Source: Candidatus Stahliibacteriota bacterium CG08_land_8_20_14_0_20_40_26 (GTDB lineage Bacteria > Hydrothermota > UBA3073). Taken from it: a stretch of 9,305 nt of DNA. Of the stretch, positions 1 to 6,224 are shown piece by piece. Position 1 is the stretch's first letter, and every line of letters starts with the position of its first letter. The stretch covers positions 1 through 9,305 of the forward strand of contig PEYP01000109.1 in the NCBI GenBank assembly GCA_002774315.1. Reading direction: 5' to 3'. The translations under genes and the position numbers were made by a program. The notes below the pieces were generated by a model. It was not told the DNA's origin and made no database searches. It worked only from the letters and a program-made list of their open reading frames with translations.

Positions 1-1238
1 AAGAAGACACAATTTGGATTATGTGCGGGATGCCTCACTGCCACACAGGGTCTCCCCTCCCACCGTCCTGTCTCCGGTAATCTGTATAGAGCTGCTGCTT
101 CTTCGGTTGTCTCAAAGGCGTCAAACATTGATATGATGGGGACAGACATCATAAGACTGTCAGGATAGCCAGTTACCAAAGTATCTCTGGATATGACATA
201 ACCAGGGGGAAGTACGATGTCCATATAATCCTCGGTAAGCGTGGAAGTATCAACACCGAGATAGTTATAGACGAATGCCGACGGAATAGCTACATTGAAA
301 TAGAGGTTATTTAAGGCCGATGGACTCACAAGGAAAAGGGTTTTTTCATCATCGAGAAACCTCTCCACCGGCTTCTGGGCATCGGACAGATGGCATATAT
401 CATCTCCTGTATACCAGATAATTGTGTTAAATCCGAGTTCATTTATAGTAATATCCACATCAAAGGGAGAATAAGGAAGACCGTCTTCAACTCTCCATAG
501 ATTATAGGTTAAGCCCATAGATTCTATTATATCTCTGTAGAATGGTCTCGCCCCAGCACCGGGTTCATCGTCAACGAGAAGAATATCCGATACTATTCCC
601 TCAACCCACCAGGTATATGATATGGAATCGGAAAGTGCATTTGATTCATCCACTGCCCAGGCATAAAAGGTTCTTTCACCCGGTGTAATATCCCTCAGGG
701 TAACATAGGGGATATCTGCAGGGATAAAACTTCGTGATATATCAGTATCCAGCCTGTAATAAAAGCCTGCTACACTTTCGTTGCCATCTATATCCTCTGC
801 CTCAAGATAGAATGTGGCAACCGGGAGTGTTGTGTCTTTTGGCAAACTCTTATCTTTGAAATAAACCGTGGGCGGGCTGTTTCTCACTGGTATGGTGAGT
901 CCTGCTGGGGTCGGGTCTGTTGCACCTTCGTTGTCCTCTGCCCACACCGTTAGCGTGTGAAAATTCACCGTATCCTCTGCCCTGAGCACGAATGTGTCAC
1001 AGGTAAGGGTGGTAAATACAGTATCTCCTTCATCCCAGTTATAGTAATAACCAACCACCCATCCATCAGGGTCATTCCCCCACCAGTGGATTACCTGTCT
1101 TGCTGGTACAGTATCCACTAGACCCTCAACAAAGATATGGGTTTCGGGTGGAATATTCAAAACAGGCTCGGTTGGAGGTTCTTTCTCACACCCGATAAGG
1201 GTTATGATGGATATGAATATGATACAAAATTTCTTCAT
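1..1238 (-). CDS. Surface lipoprotein with Ig-like repeats and a GATase-like domain, partial (C-terminus outside window)
   Basis: This frame stays open from an ATG at 1236-1238 to the left edge, giving 412 full codons with no stop. The N-terminus MKKFCIIFISIITLIGC is a lipoprotein signal peptide with lipobox LIGC, so Cys17 would be acylated. No export-retaining Asp follows it (CEKE). Residues about 30-120 and 121-213 read as two beta-sandwich modules of similar layout: each opens with a PPET or PPTV motif, has Asp/Glu-rich turns such as NDPDG and EDIDG, and ends in strands such as LTVWAEDNEG and TFYAWAVDES. Residues 217-412 change character. DILLVDDEPGAG, a helix FYRDIIESMG, then TIIWYTGDD and a helix before KTLFLVSPS suggest an alternating beta/alpha domain like class I glutamine amidotransferase folds; no Cys-His-Glu triad can be assigned. 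The start is the only one that gives a signal peptide. There is no Shine-Dalgarno, only an A-rich leader that overlaps the end of the 1253-1440 palindrome. Exact function is unknown. Confidence 0.85.
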   Translation of the reverse strand, partial: MKKFCIIFISIITLIGCEKEPPTEPVLNIPPETHIFVEGLVDTVPARQVIHWWGNDPDGWVVGYYYNWDEGDTVFTTLTCDTFVLRAEDTVNFHTLTVWAEDNEGATDPTPAGLTIPVRNSPPTVYFKDKSLPKDTTLPVATFYLEAEDIDGNESVAGFYYRLDTDISRSFIPADIPYVTLRDITPGERTFYAWAVDESNALSDSISYTWWVEGIVSDILLVDDEPGAGARPFYRDIIESMGLTYNLWRVEDGLPYSPFDVDITINELGFNTIIWYTGDDICHLSDAQKPVERFLDDEKTLFLVSPSALNNLYFNVAIPSAFVYNYLGVDTSTLTEDYMDIVLPPGYVISRDTLVTGYPDSLMMSVPIISMFDAFETTEEAAALYRLPETGRWEGRPCVAVRHPAHNPNCVF

Positions 1239-1252
1239 TGATATTATTTTTT

Positions 1253-1440
1253 AGGACGCAGATGAACGCAGATATCATAAATCCGAAATCCTAATTTCTA
1301 AATTCTAAACAAATCCCAAATTCAAAATCCCAATATTTCAAACTGTTTGGAATTTGTAAAATTGGAGAATCAGAATTTGTTTAGAGTTTAGGATTTCGTG
1401 ATTAGAATTTCTCATATTTATCGGCGTTCATCTGCGTCCT
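1253..1440. repeat. 188-bp imperfect intergenic palindrome with 17-bp perfect ends
   Basis: This element fills nearly all of the 204-bp gap between the sorting-domain protein and the lipoprotein. The ends AGGACGCAGATGAACGC (1253-1269) and its exact reverse complement (1424-1440) are 17-bp perfect inverted repeats. Further matched pairs nest inside: GAAATCCTAA at 1285-1294 with its complement at 1388-1397, and TCTAAACAAAT at 1304-1314 with its complement at 1375-1385. The centre is CAAACTGTTTG (1339-1349). The left half is also a 7-bp-period array of ATCCYAA-like words from 1281. An mRNA crossing this gap could fold into a long interrupted hairpin. No target-site duplication is visible beside the ends, so a MITE-type origin is only one possibility. 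It could also act as an attenuator or mRNA-stabilising element. Confidence 0.8.
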
Positions 1441-1442
1441 GA

Positions 1443-3290
1443 TTACTTAACCACGAGAAACTTTCCTTTCTTCATTCTCCCTGTTTTATGGTCTTTGACG
1501 CAAAATATGTAAAGCCCCGTAGCTACAGCCTGCTCCCTATCAGTAATGAGATCCCATACCGCCTCACCCCCTGCCTCACCTGTCTTTGAACCCTCGTGCT
1601 CTATCGTCTTAACAAGGTCTCCCACAAGATTATATATGTATATTGTGGCATGTTCTGGCAGGTTATTAAATCGTATAACCCTTCCCCTTGGTGAACCTGT
1701 ATCCCACATGGAACGTACCCTGTATGGATTTGGATAAACACCAATCTCCTCATCTGGCTCGGATGTAGGTGGTGTGCCCGGTATAATCTCTACCATATTT
1801 TGTCTCAATGATGATTCAAGTGGCGGAAGTCCTATGTCAGGATTTCCTACATCATAAGAAGTTACTGTATAATAATATTTAAACCCATTTTTTACTCCCG
1901 AATCCACAATCTTATACCATCCTTCATATTCACCATCTGTCTCTTTTTCGGGCATACCTGTGTTAAAACCCTGAGAGTGGTCCACATCAACAATAGTATC
2001 TTCCGGAGTTTTGTCAAACTGATACAGAAGCATCCACTCATCCGGCTCAATCAACCCTGTCTCACTTCTGTATATCCTGTATCCCTCAAAATCTCTCAAG
2101 TTTGGAGGCGACGGGTCTCTCACAAACTCTGGAGAGGCATCAAAGTAGAGAATAGCCTTCCTTGAATCAGGTATTACAACAAGTCTTGGAGATGGTGGGG
2201 GAGCAGGTAAAATATAATTTGCCTCGTACGCCTTCTTTGCCCAGCCGAAGTTCTGGTGCAACTCACCCTCTGTCATTCCTCCGCAGAGTGCAAATGTCAC
2301 TGTAAGTGAATCCTGACTATTAAGATAGGGAATAGGGCCTGCAGAGAGAAGAGGTATGGGTTTTGGATAACCATTCTCCATTACATATATATCGTCCATA
2401 TCAGGGTCCCTCTGACCATTTGACATAATACCGTACCTAACGGAATCTCCTACTGTTCCTTGCATATCCCTCCAGGACCACCAATTAAATGAGAGTGTAA
2501 GGCTGTCAAGGTCTATATGGGTTGTGTCCTTCTCAATACCCAGCAATCCTATTCCAAATATACCCTTTGCAAGATAATCATATCCATCATTTCTCTCATA
2601 CACAAGATGAAGAGAATCGGCGTAGAAAAGGCGTTTATGCCCGAAGAACGGCGTGGTATTGAAGTCATCGCCCCAGAAATCTCTGTTTCCCGAAACGAGT
2701 TCTGCATATATTCCAATATAAACATTCTCAAGGTCAACACCTCCAATATTCTTTATGGTAAATCTCACAATCACCACATCGTCTATATACGAATATGACC
2801 ATACATAGGAGACCTGACATATTTCAAGCCCGAGTGGCGTATGGTTTACTACAAAAGATGTATCATAATAGACAGCATAGAAATCTTGTTCTGATACGGC
2901 ATCGAGCGAATAATATGGTGAGGTCATAAGGCTGGATTTCTCTATAACAACATCATCCGGGTGCCTTGTAGGGTAAAACTCAAATCCCTCATTTGAACCC
3001 GGTGTCACAGTGGTTGCATCATTCACACCCGTAGTGACACAAATGCCCTGTGGGGACACTGCACCCGCCCAGAGTCCAGCCCTGTAGAGATGCTCTGTTT
3101 TTGTCCCTGCAGGATACTCACAGGATGGCTGGGGTTTTCCTGTTGCAGGGTCCCACATTCTGAAACCCGTCCCCAACATCCCAAAATTTGTAACCGTGAG
3201 GTAGATGTTGCCTGTAGTAGTATACTTTGAGTAATCCGTTTTTGCAAGGACCACAAGGGGGACAAGAAATATGATAAGGAACTTCCTCAT
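1443..3290 (-). CDS. Secreted protein with fibronectin-like region and C-terminal sorting/FlgD-like domain
   Basis: The product is 615 aa and begins with a signal peptide (MRKFLIIFLVPLVVLA, probable cleavage after Ala16). Residues about 24-360 form a large beta-rich region with many aromatic and Gly/Asp turns; I do not recognise it as a named family. Residues about 365-505 resemble a fibronectin type III-like module (GYRIYRSETG, then FKYYYTVTSYD). A linker rich in Pro, Thr and Glu follows. Residues 517-615 carry the hallmark VYPNPYR, an IYIYNLVGDLVKTI strand pair, VWDLITDREQAVATGLYIF and a terminal KKGKFLVVK. This pattern is shared by type IX secretion (T9SS) type A sorting domains and FlgD Ig-like domains of FCB and related phyla. 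The protein is therefore probably exported and surface-attached or released. That is inference, as no T9SS core gene is in the window. The start is well set: ATG has an AGGAGA six bases upstream. It sits between two lipoprotein genes on the same strand. Confidence 0.88.
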   Translation of the reverse strand: MRKFLIIFLVPLVVLAKTDYSKYTTTGNIYLTVTNFGMLGTGFRMWDPATGKPQPSCEYPAGTKTEHLYRAGLWAGAVSPQGICVTTGVNDATTVTPGSNEGFEFYPTRHPDDVVIEKSSLMTSPYYSLDAVSEQDFYAVYYDTSFVVNHTPLGLEICQVSYVWSYSYIDDVVIVRFTIKNIGGVDLENVYIGIYAELVSGNRDFWGDDFNTTPFFGHKRLFYADSLHLVYERNDGYDYLAKGIFGIGLLGIEKDTTHIDLDSLTLSFNWWSWRDMQGTVGDSVRYGIMSNGQRDPDMDDIYVMENGYPKPIPLLSAGPIPYLNSQDSLTVTFALCGGMTEGELHQNFGWAKKAYEANYILPAPPPSPRLVVIPDSRKAILYFDASPEFVRDPSPPNLRDFEGYRIYRSETGLIEPDEWMLLYQFDKTPEDTIVDVDHSQGFNTGMPEKETDGEYEGWYKIVDSGVKNGFKYYYTVTSYDVGNPDIGLPPLESSLRQNMVEIIPGTPPTSEPDEEIGVYPNPYRVRSMWDTGSPRGRVIRFNNLPEHATIYIYNLVGDLVKTIEHEGSKTGEAGGEAVWDLITDREQAVATGLYIFCVKDHKTGRMKKGKFLVVK

Positions 3291-3295
3291 AAAAA

Positions 3296-3301
3296 TCTCC
3301 T
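3296..3301 (-). promoter_or_regulatory. Shine-Dalgarno site for the 3290 start
   Basis: On the minus strand AGGAGA lies five bases before the ATG at 3288-3290 (AGGAGATTTTTATG). It is the only clear Shine-Dalgarno in the window and fixes the start of the 615-aa gene. The other starts have A/T-rich leaders without a purine-rich core. Confidence 0.75.
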
Positions 3302-3316
3302 ACGGGTTGCTTAGCC

Positions 3317-3377
3317 CACGAAGAACACGAAATACACGAGAATTATCTCCCACGAAGGACACGGAGAACACAAAAAT
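3317..3377. repeat. Nonamer array of CACGAAGAA-like words
   Basis: Two triplets of 9-bp units stand either side of a 7-bp spacer. CACGAAGAA, CACGAAATA and CACGAGAAT occupy 3317-3343. CACGAAGGA, CACGGAGAA and CACAAAAAT occupy 3351-3377. The phase is exact within each triplet. The array lies in the leader of the 615-aa gene, upstream of its Shine-Dalgarno. The same CACGRAG word occurs in the opposite orientation around 9124-9150. Confidence 0.7.
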
Positions 3378-3426
3378 TGAAAAGGATAAAGTGAACACAA
3401 AATTCATCGGTCGCGACTACCACCTA

Positions 3427-3507
3427 ACTGGTCATTGGTCACTGGTCATTGGTCATTGGGCTGCAATTTTGCATTGCTAATTGATAATTTTGAATTGCTA
3501 ATTGGTC
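3427..3507. repeat. Heptamer array of ATTGGTC/ATTGCTA-like words
   Basis: Five consecutive 7-bp units (ACTGGTC, ATTGGTC, ACTGGTC, ATTGGTC, ATTGGGC) cover 3427-3461. An 11-bp spacer containing a small TGCAA/TTGCA inverted repeat follows. Five more units (ATTGCTA, ATTGATA, ATTTTGA, ATTGCTA, ATTGGTC) cover 3473-3507. With the nonamer array at 3317-3377 it takes up most of the 227-bp gap between the NHL lipoprotein gene and the 615-aa gene. The intervening 3378-3426 shows nothing recognisable. Confidence 0.7.
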
Positions 3508-3517
3508 TCCCCACGCT

Positions 3518-4429
3518 CTACTCCACCTCTCCCGGCGTCTCGGGTCTTTTGTATTTCTCTATTCTGTCTGTAAAACCAATATAGAGACTCCTGCCGTCAC
3601 TTGAGACCCCTACACTTACGGGAGCTTCGGATAATTCTGTTTCCACAACGAAGTTGCCATCCATATCAAATTTTTGTATCCTTTGATTCCCAACCTCAGC
3701 CACATAGACGCACCCAGAATCATCAATAGCCACATCCACAGGATTTATAAAATATCCCGGTAATGTATCACCATCATGTGACTCTCCACCAAGATGGAGA
3801 AGATTGACCCTTGGTATGCTTGTGGATATTGCCTCAACCCAGTTATGTCCGGATGATACAATAAAAATTCTATTTTTCCAGATATACAGGTCCAACGGCC
3901 GAGCAACATTGAGAATACCAGCTCCATAGGACGCCACTGTATCTATAAGATTCCCTAAACTATCGTATGATAACACAAGGTCCCTTTCGCTATCTGACAC
4001 GAAAATCTTCTCTCCGTCTGTAGTGATACCGGATGTCTCCACAAGAAAGGTATCCCTGAAGGCATAAATTGAATCTCCATTCCTGTTGAATAATTTTACC
4101 GTTTCACCATCTGCTATATAAATATTTCGCATTTTATCCTGATGCATTGCTAGGGGTGAAGATAACCCTTCAATAATTACCTCGTTGAGTTGGCCATTTT
4201 CAAATAATTTCTTTACATCGTTTTCTGTCAATGCATAAATAAATCCATCCTCTCCAACAATCACATCTGACATATTGGTTAACTCATATTCTCCATTCCC
4301 GGGCCATTTATCAACGAGCACATAGGATTCTTCTGGAGAAAGGCTATAGTCATACTCAGGTGGTATGGGATACTTCTTACCACAACCGAAGAGGAAAAGA
4401 AAAGTCAATATGGGTGCAATAACTCTCAT
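3518..4429 (-). CDS. NHL-repeat beta-propeller lipoprotein
   Basis: The product is 303 aa. The N-terminus MRVIAPILTFLFLFGC ends in a lipobox (LFGC), so Cys16 is the likely acylated residue, and the following GKK does not signal inner-membrane retention. From about residue 50 the chain is built of repeats of the form xxGxIYxxxxxxxVKxFxxNG. Examples are DGFIYALTENDVKKLFENG (61-79), RNIYIADGETVKLFNRNG (101-118), EKIFVSDSERDLVLSYDSLG (140-159) and, clearest, NPVDVAIDDSGCVYVAEVGN followed by QRIQKFDMDGNF (229-260). The last is a textbook NHL repeat. Five to six blades are visible, making a compact propeller. NHL propellers are usually binding scaffolds, so a role in holding a ligand or partner at the outer membrane is plausible but unproven. 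There is no Shine-Dalgarno, but the ATG gives an ideal signal peptide. The gene lies just downstream of the RAYT/REP cassette. Confidence 0.88.
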   Translation of the reverse strand: MRVIAPILTFLFLFGCGKKYPIPPEYDYSLSPEESYVLVDKWPGNGEYELTNMSDVIVGEDGFIYALTENDVKKLFENGQLNEVIIEGLSSPLAMHQDKMRNIYIADGETVKLFNRNGDSIYAFRDTFLVETSGITTDGEKIFVSDSERDLVLSYDSLGNLIDTVASYGAGILNVARPLDLYIWKNRIFIVSSGHNWVEAISTSIPRVNLLHLGGESHDGDTLPGYFINPVDVAIDDSGCVYVAEVGNQRIQKFDMDGNFVVETELSEAPVSVGVSSDGRSLYIGFTDRIEKYKRPETPGEVE

Positions 4430-4451
4430 AATGGATGGCTACATACAAAAT

Positions 4452-4535
4452 GTAGGGCAAACCTTCAGGTTTGCTTTAATAACGTAGGGCAAACCTTTAG
4501 GTTTGCTTCATAGCAAGGCTAAAGCCTTGCCCTAC
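4452..4535. repeat. REP cluster on the 3' side of the RAYT gene (A-A-B')
   Basis: Three 23-nt REP palindromes lie here. Type A is a GTAG foot followed by GGCAAACCTTTAGGTTTGC. Copies in plus orientation are at 4452-4474 (TTC in place of TTT in the loop) and 4484-4506, spaced 32 bp. Type B has the same GTAG foot but a GGCAAGGCTTTAGCCTTGC stem. One copy lies in inverted orientation at 4513-4535. The facing pair 4484-4535 forms a REPIN. No U-tract follows any of the stems on either strand, so these are not typical intrinsic terminators. Confidence 0.9.
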
Positions 4536-4542
4536 AAATACC

Positions 4543-5007
4543 TCACACCTCGAACATAAAAGAACCGAGATAAGGATATTCCCTCTGATTTTCAACAATT
4601 CCTTTTCTTACAGGATTATTGAAAATATAATGTGCAATCTCGATTGTATCTTCGTCCTTTCTTAAAATATGCTCGTAATAATTGATCTGCCAGAGGCTTT
4701 CTCCATATTTTTGTTTGTACTCATATCCTGTCTTCTGTTTGAATAAAGCGATAAACTTTCTCATATCTGACTTATCATCCTGCCCCTCAATTAGAAGGTG
4801 TATATGATCTGGCATAATACAATATGCCCATACAGCGAACCTGGATTCATCTGCTAAAGTCCTCAGAGTAAATACAATCCAGTCGTTTATATTAGAATTG
4901 AGGAATACAACCTTTTTATCGTGAGTGCAAATTGTAATAAAGTATCTATAATTCCCCGTGTAATTAAAATTCTGAAGGCGGATTCGTTTTTTATATTTTG
5001 CTTTCAT
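4543..5007 (-). CDS. REP-associated tyrosine transposase (RAYT), Y1/HUH family
   Basis: This is a Y1-type (IS200/IS605-like) single-strand nuclease of about 154 aa, the usual size of small RAYTs. I number residues from a longer 158-aa reading that begins with GTG at 5019. Key motifs are the strand GNYRYFITICTH (22-33), the metal-binding HUH motif PDHIHLLIE (70-78, His72 and His74), the catalytic tyrosine region WQINYYEHILR (110-120, Tyr114 or Tyr115), and the family's C-terminal YIFNNPVRKG (131-140). All catalytic residues appear intact. RAYTs cut and join at REP hairpins, recognising the tetranucleotide at the hairpin foot. Here REPs with a GTAG foot flank the gene directly. I prefer the ATG at 5005-5007 because it places the start a few residues before the conserved RIRLQNFNY, as in relatives. 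GTG at 5019 is the alternative. Neither has a good Shine-Dalgarno. Confidence 0.92.
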   Translation of the reverse strand: MKAKYKKRIRLQNFNYTGNYRYFITICTHDKKVVFLNSNINDWIVFTLRTLADESRFAVWAYCIMPDHIHLLIEGQDDKSDMRKFIALFKQKTGYEYKQKYGESLWQINYYEHILRKDEDTIEIAHYIFNNPVRKGIVENQREYPYLGSFMFEV

Positions 5008-5027
5008 ATCTCGTACCACTTATTAAC

Positions 5028-5161
5028 GTAGGGCAAACCTTTAGGTTTGCAGAAGGTTATGTAGGGCAAACCTTTAGGTTTGCAGAAGGTAATGTAGGGC
5101 AAACCTTCAGGTTTGCTTTGTCTTTTGCAAGGCTAAAGCCTTGCCCTACGCCTTGCCCTAC
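5028..5161. repeat. REP cluster on the 5' side of the RAYT gene (A-A-A-B' plus partial copy)
   Basis: Three type-A REPs start at 5028, 5061 and 5094, exactly 33 bp apart. The first two units are nearly identical through their linkers (AGAAGGTTAT and AGAAGGTAAT). An inverted type-B REP follows at 5127-5149, then the extra half copy GCCTTGCCCTAC (5150-5161). The segment 5094-5161 differs from 9224-9291 at a single base. The left end lies 20 bp upstream of the RAYT ATG, so the array forms the transposase leader. The right end abuts the stop codon of the PorV/PorQ-like gene. Confidence 0.9.
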
Positions 5162-6154
5162 TCAAAATCCCAGACTCACTCCAAGTCTGTGGGTCTCTCC
5201 GATATACCCCATCTCACTAAACGCATAATCTACAAAGAGTCCTTCGCTATACCAGGGAAGAACAAAACTAGCCCCGAAAGATAGACCACTACTACCAGGG
5301 CTTTTTGCATTCAACTTGTATCCACTCCGCAGTTGTAGAAACGGGGACAAAGAGTATTCACATCCAATCTTAAATGTCTCAACATTATCAGAGGGCTTAT
5401 CCATCTCCACTGCAACAAGGAGGTTCTTAAACAGTTTTCCAGAGGTACCAATTCTGTAAACAATTGGAAGAGGATATGCCTCGTAACTATGGCTCACTCC
5501 GTCCACTGTATATTCACCTTTTGGTCTTGCATCTGAACCCATATTCAGTAAGGACATACCAATTTTTATATCCCTGTAACCAACATTGTAAATAGTCCCA
5601 ATATCCAGTGTAAAGGCGTAAGAACTAATTTCTGCCAGGGTTTCAATTATCCCTTTTGCACCAATACCTATAGCAAACCTATCTATTATTCTGAATGCAT
5701 AGGTCAAAGAGAGGAGATTATCAGCAAATCTAAAATAGTTACCTGTCCCGAAGGGATGAAGTTCATCTGTTTCTTCAATATAACCGCTTGAAAGATTGGA
5801 AAGCTGCAGGGCAACTGCACTGTTGCCGAAATTCTTTATCAGACCTAAATAATCATACCCGATATTAGCCAACCAGACGATATGGGAGAATGTTAGACCG
5901 CTTGTGGAGGATAATGTGTTTGCTGGATTAAAATATACCCCTGACGCATCCCTTGATGTAGAAACAAGTGTTTGTCCCATTCCCTCTGATCTCGTATCAA
6001 CACCAATCTTCAAAAATGCAAGCGATGTAGTTCCTACCTTCTGCCCTCCCAGTATCTCAAAAATATCCGCATAGAGAGAAGAGCACAAAAGAACGACGGC
6101 TACTACACTGTAAAATATAAGCTGCTTTTTATACCCCATCACATTTTTATTCAT
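5162..6154 (-). CDS. PorV/PorQ-family outer-membrane beta-barrel protein
   Basis: The product is 330 aa with a signal peptide cleaved probably after Ala29 (LYA before DIFE). The block GTTSLAFLKIGVDTRSEGMG (41-60), followed by SRDASGVYFNPANTL (67-81), is the characteristic N-terminal signature of PorV/PorQ (UPF0164-like, FadL-related) barrels. The rest alternates amphipathic strands and turns. It closes with THRLGVSLGF, whose terminal Phe is the usual recognition signal for BAM assembly. Family members include T9SS shuttle and pore components, and many paralogues of unknown role accompany TonB-dependent receptors in FCB-like genomes, so PorV function should not be assumed. It follows the receptor by 68 bp and is probably co-transcribed. 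The ATG at 6154 gives a six-residue hydrophilic start; Met6 at 6139 is an alternative. No Shine-Dalgarno is seen. The stop codon touches the REP array. Confidence 0.88.
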   Translation of the reverse strand: MNKNVMGYKKQLIFYSVVAVVLLCSSLYADIFEILGGQKVGTTSLAFLKIGVDTRSEGMGQTLVSTSRDASGVYFNPANTLSSTSGLTFSHIVWLANIGYDYLGLIKNFGNSAVALQLSNLSSGYIEETDELHPFGTGNYFRFADNLLSLTYAFRIIDRFAIGIGAKGIIETLAEISSYAFTLDIGTIYNVGYRDIKIGMSLLNMGSDARPKGEYTVDGVSHSYEAYPLPIVYRIGTSGKLFKNLLVAVEMDKPSDNVETFKIGCEYSLSPFLQLRSGYKLNAKSPGSSGLSFGASFVLPWYSEGLFVDYAFSEMGYIGETHRLGVSLGF

Positions 6155-6160
6155 AAACCC

Positions 6161-6183
6161 GCACGATTTGAAATCGTGCCTAC
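6161..6183 (-). repeat. Third REP type (C) with GTAG foot
   Basis: On the minus strand this reads GTAG followed by GCACGATTTCAAATCGTGC, a 9-bp perfect stem around one central base. Total length (23 nt) and the GTAG foot match types A and B, but the stem sequence is unrelated. It lies in the leader of the PorV/PorQ-like gene, 6 bp upstream of the ATG, so a hairpin in the mRNA could affect translation. Confidence 0.75.
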
Positions 6184-6190
6184 TATCTCT

Positions 6191-6224
6191 TTCATCTGCG
6201 TTTATCTGCGTCCATCTGCGTCCT
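6191..6224. repeat. Decamer array TTCATCTGCG
   Basis: Three exact-phase 10-bp units, TTCATCTGCG, TTTATCTGCG and TCCATCTGCG, cover 6191-6220, and TCCT follows. The stop codon of the TonB-dependent receptor (TAG, 6223-6225) lies within the array's end. The same ATCTGCGTCCT word forms both ends of the palindrome at 1253-1440, and the ATCTGCGTCCTAAAAA extension is shared with the left end of that element read on the minus strand. Confidence 0.75.

Larger units (their letters stand above)
4452..5161. mobile_element. RAYT cassette with REP arrays on both sides
   Basis: A Y1/HUH transposase gene of the RAYT kind lies between two REP clusters of the same composition and orientation, A-A-B' on the left and A-A-A-B' on the right. 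The cassette separates two envelope genes that otherwise run in the same direction. On its right edge the REP sequence touches the stop codon of the barrel gene without removing its terminal Phe. RAYTs are known to be chromosomal, mostly single-copy and tied to dispersed REPs rather than moving as typical insertion sequences, so the exact element ends are uncertain. Confidence 0.65.

Noticed and set aside
1253..1440. Insertion sequence or complete MITE
   Set aside because: There is no transposase, no target-site duplication at the ends, and the end word occurs elsewhere without its partner, so it is left as an imperfect palindrome.
3271..3480. Plus-strand frame of about 69 aa across the spacer
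   Set aside because: It is made of the nonamer and heptamer arrays and begins inside the 615-aa gene; there is no sign of coding selection.
4452..4535. REP hairpins as rho-independent terminators
   Set aside because: Stems are short and no T-run follows on either strand, so termination is not supported by sequence, though transcript-end stabilisation remains possible.
5028..5149. CRISPR-like regular direct repeats
   Set aside because: The 10-bp linkers are nearly identical rather than unique spacers, the units are GTAG-footed palindromes, and a RAYT, not cas genes, is adjacent.
4998..5228. Plus-strand frame encoding repeated VGQTFRFAEG peptides
   Set aside because: It is the REP array read as protein, overlaps the ends of two real minus-strand genes and has no start context or family support.
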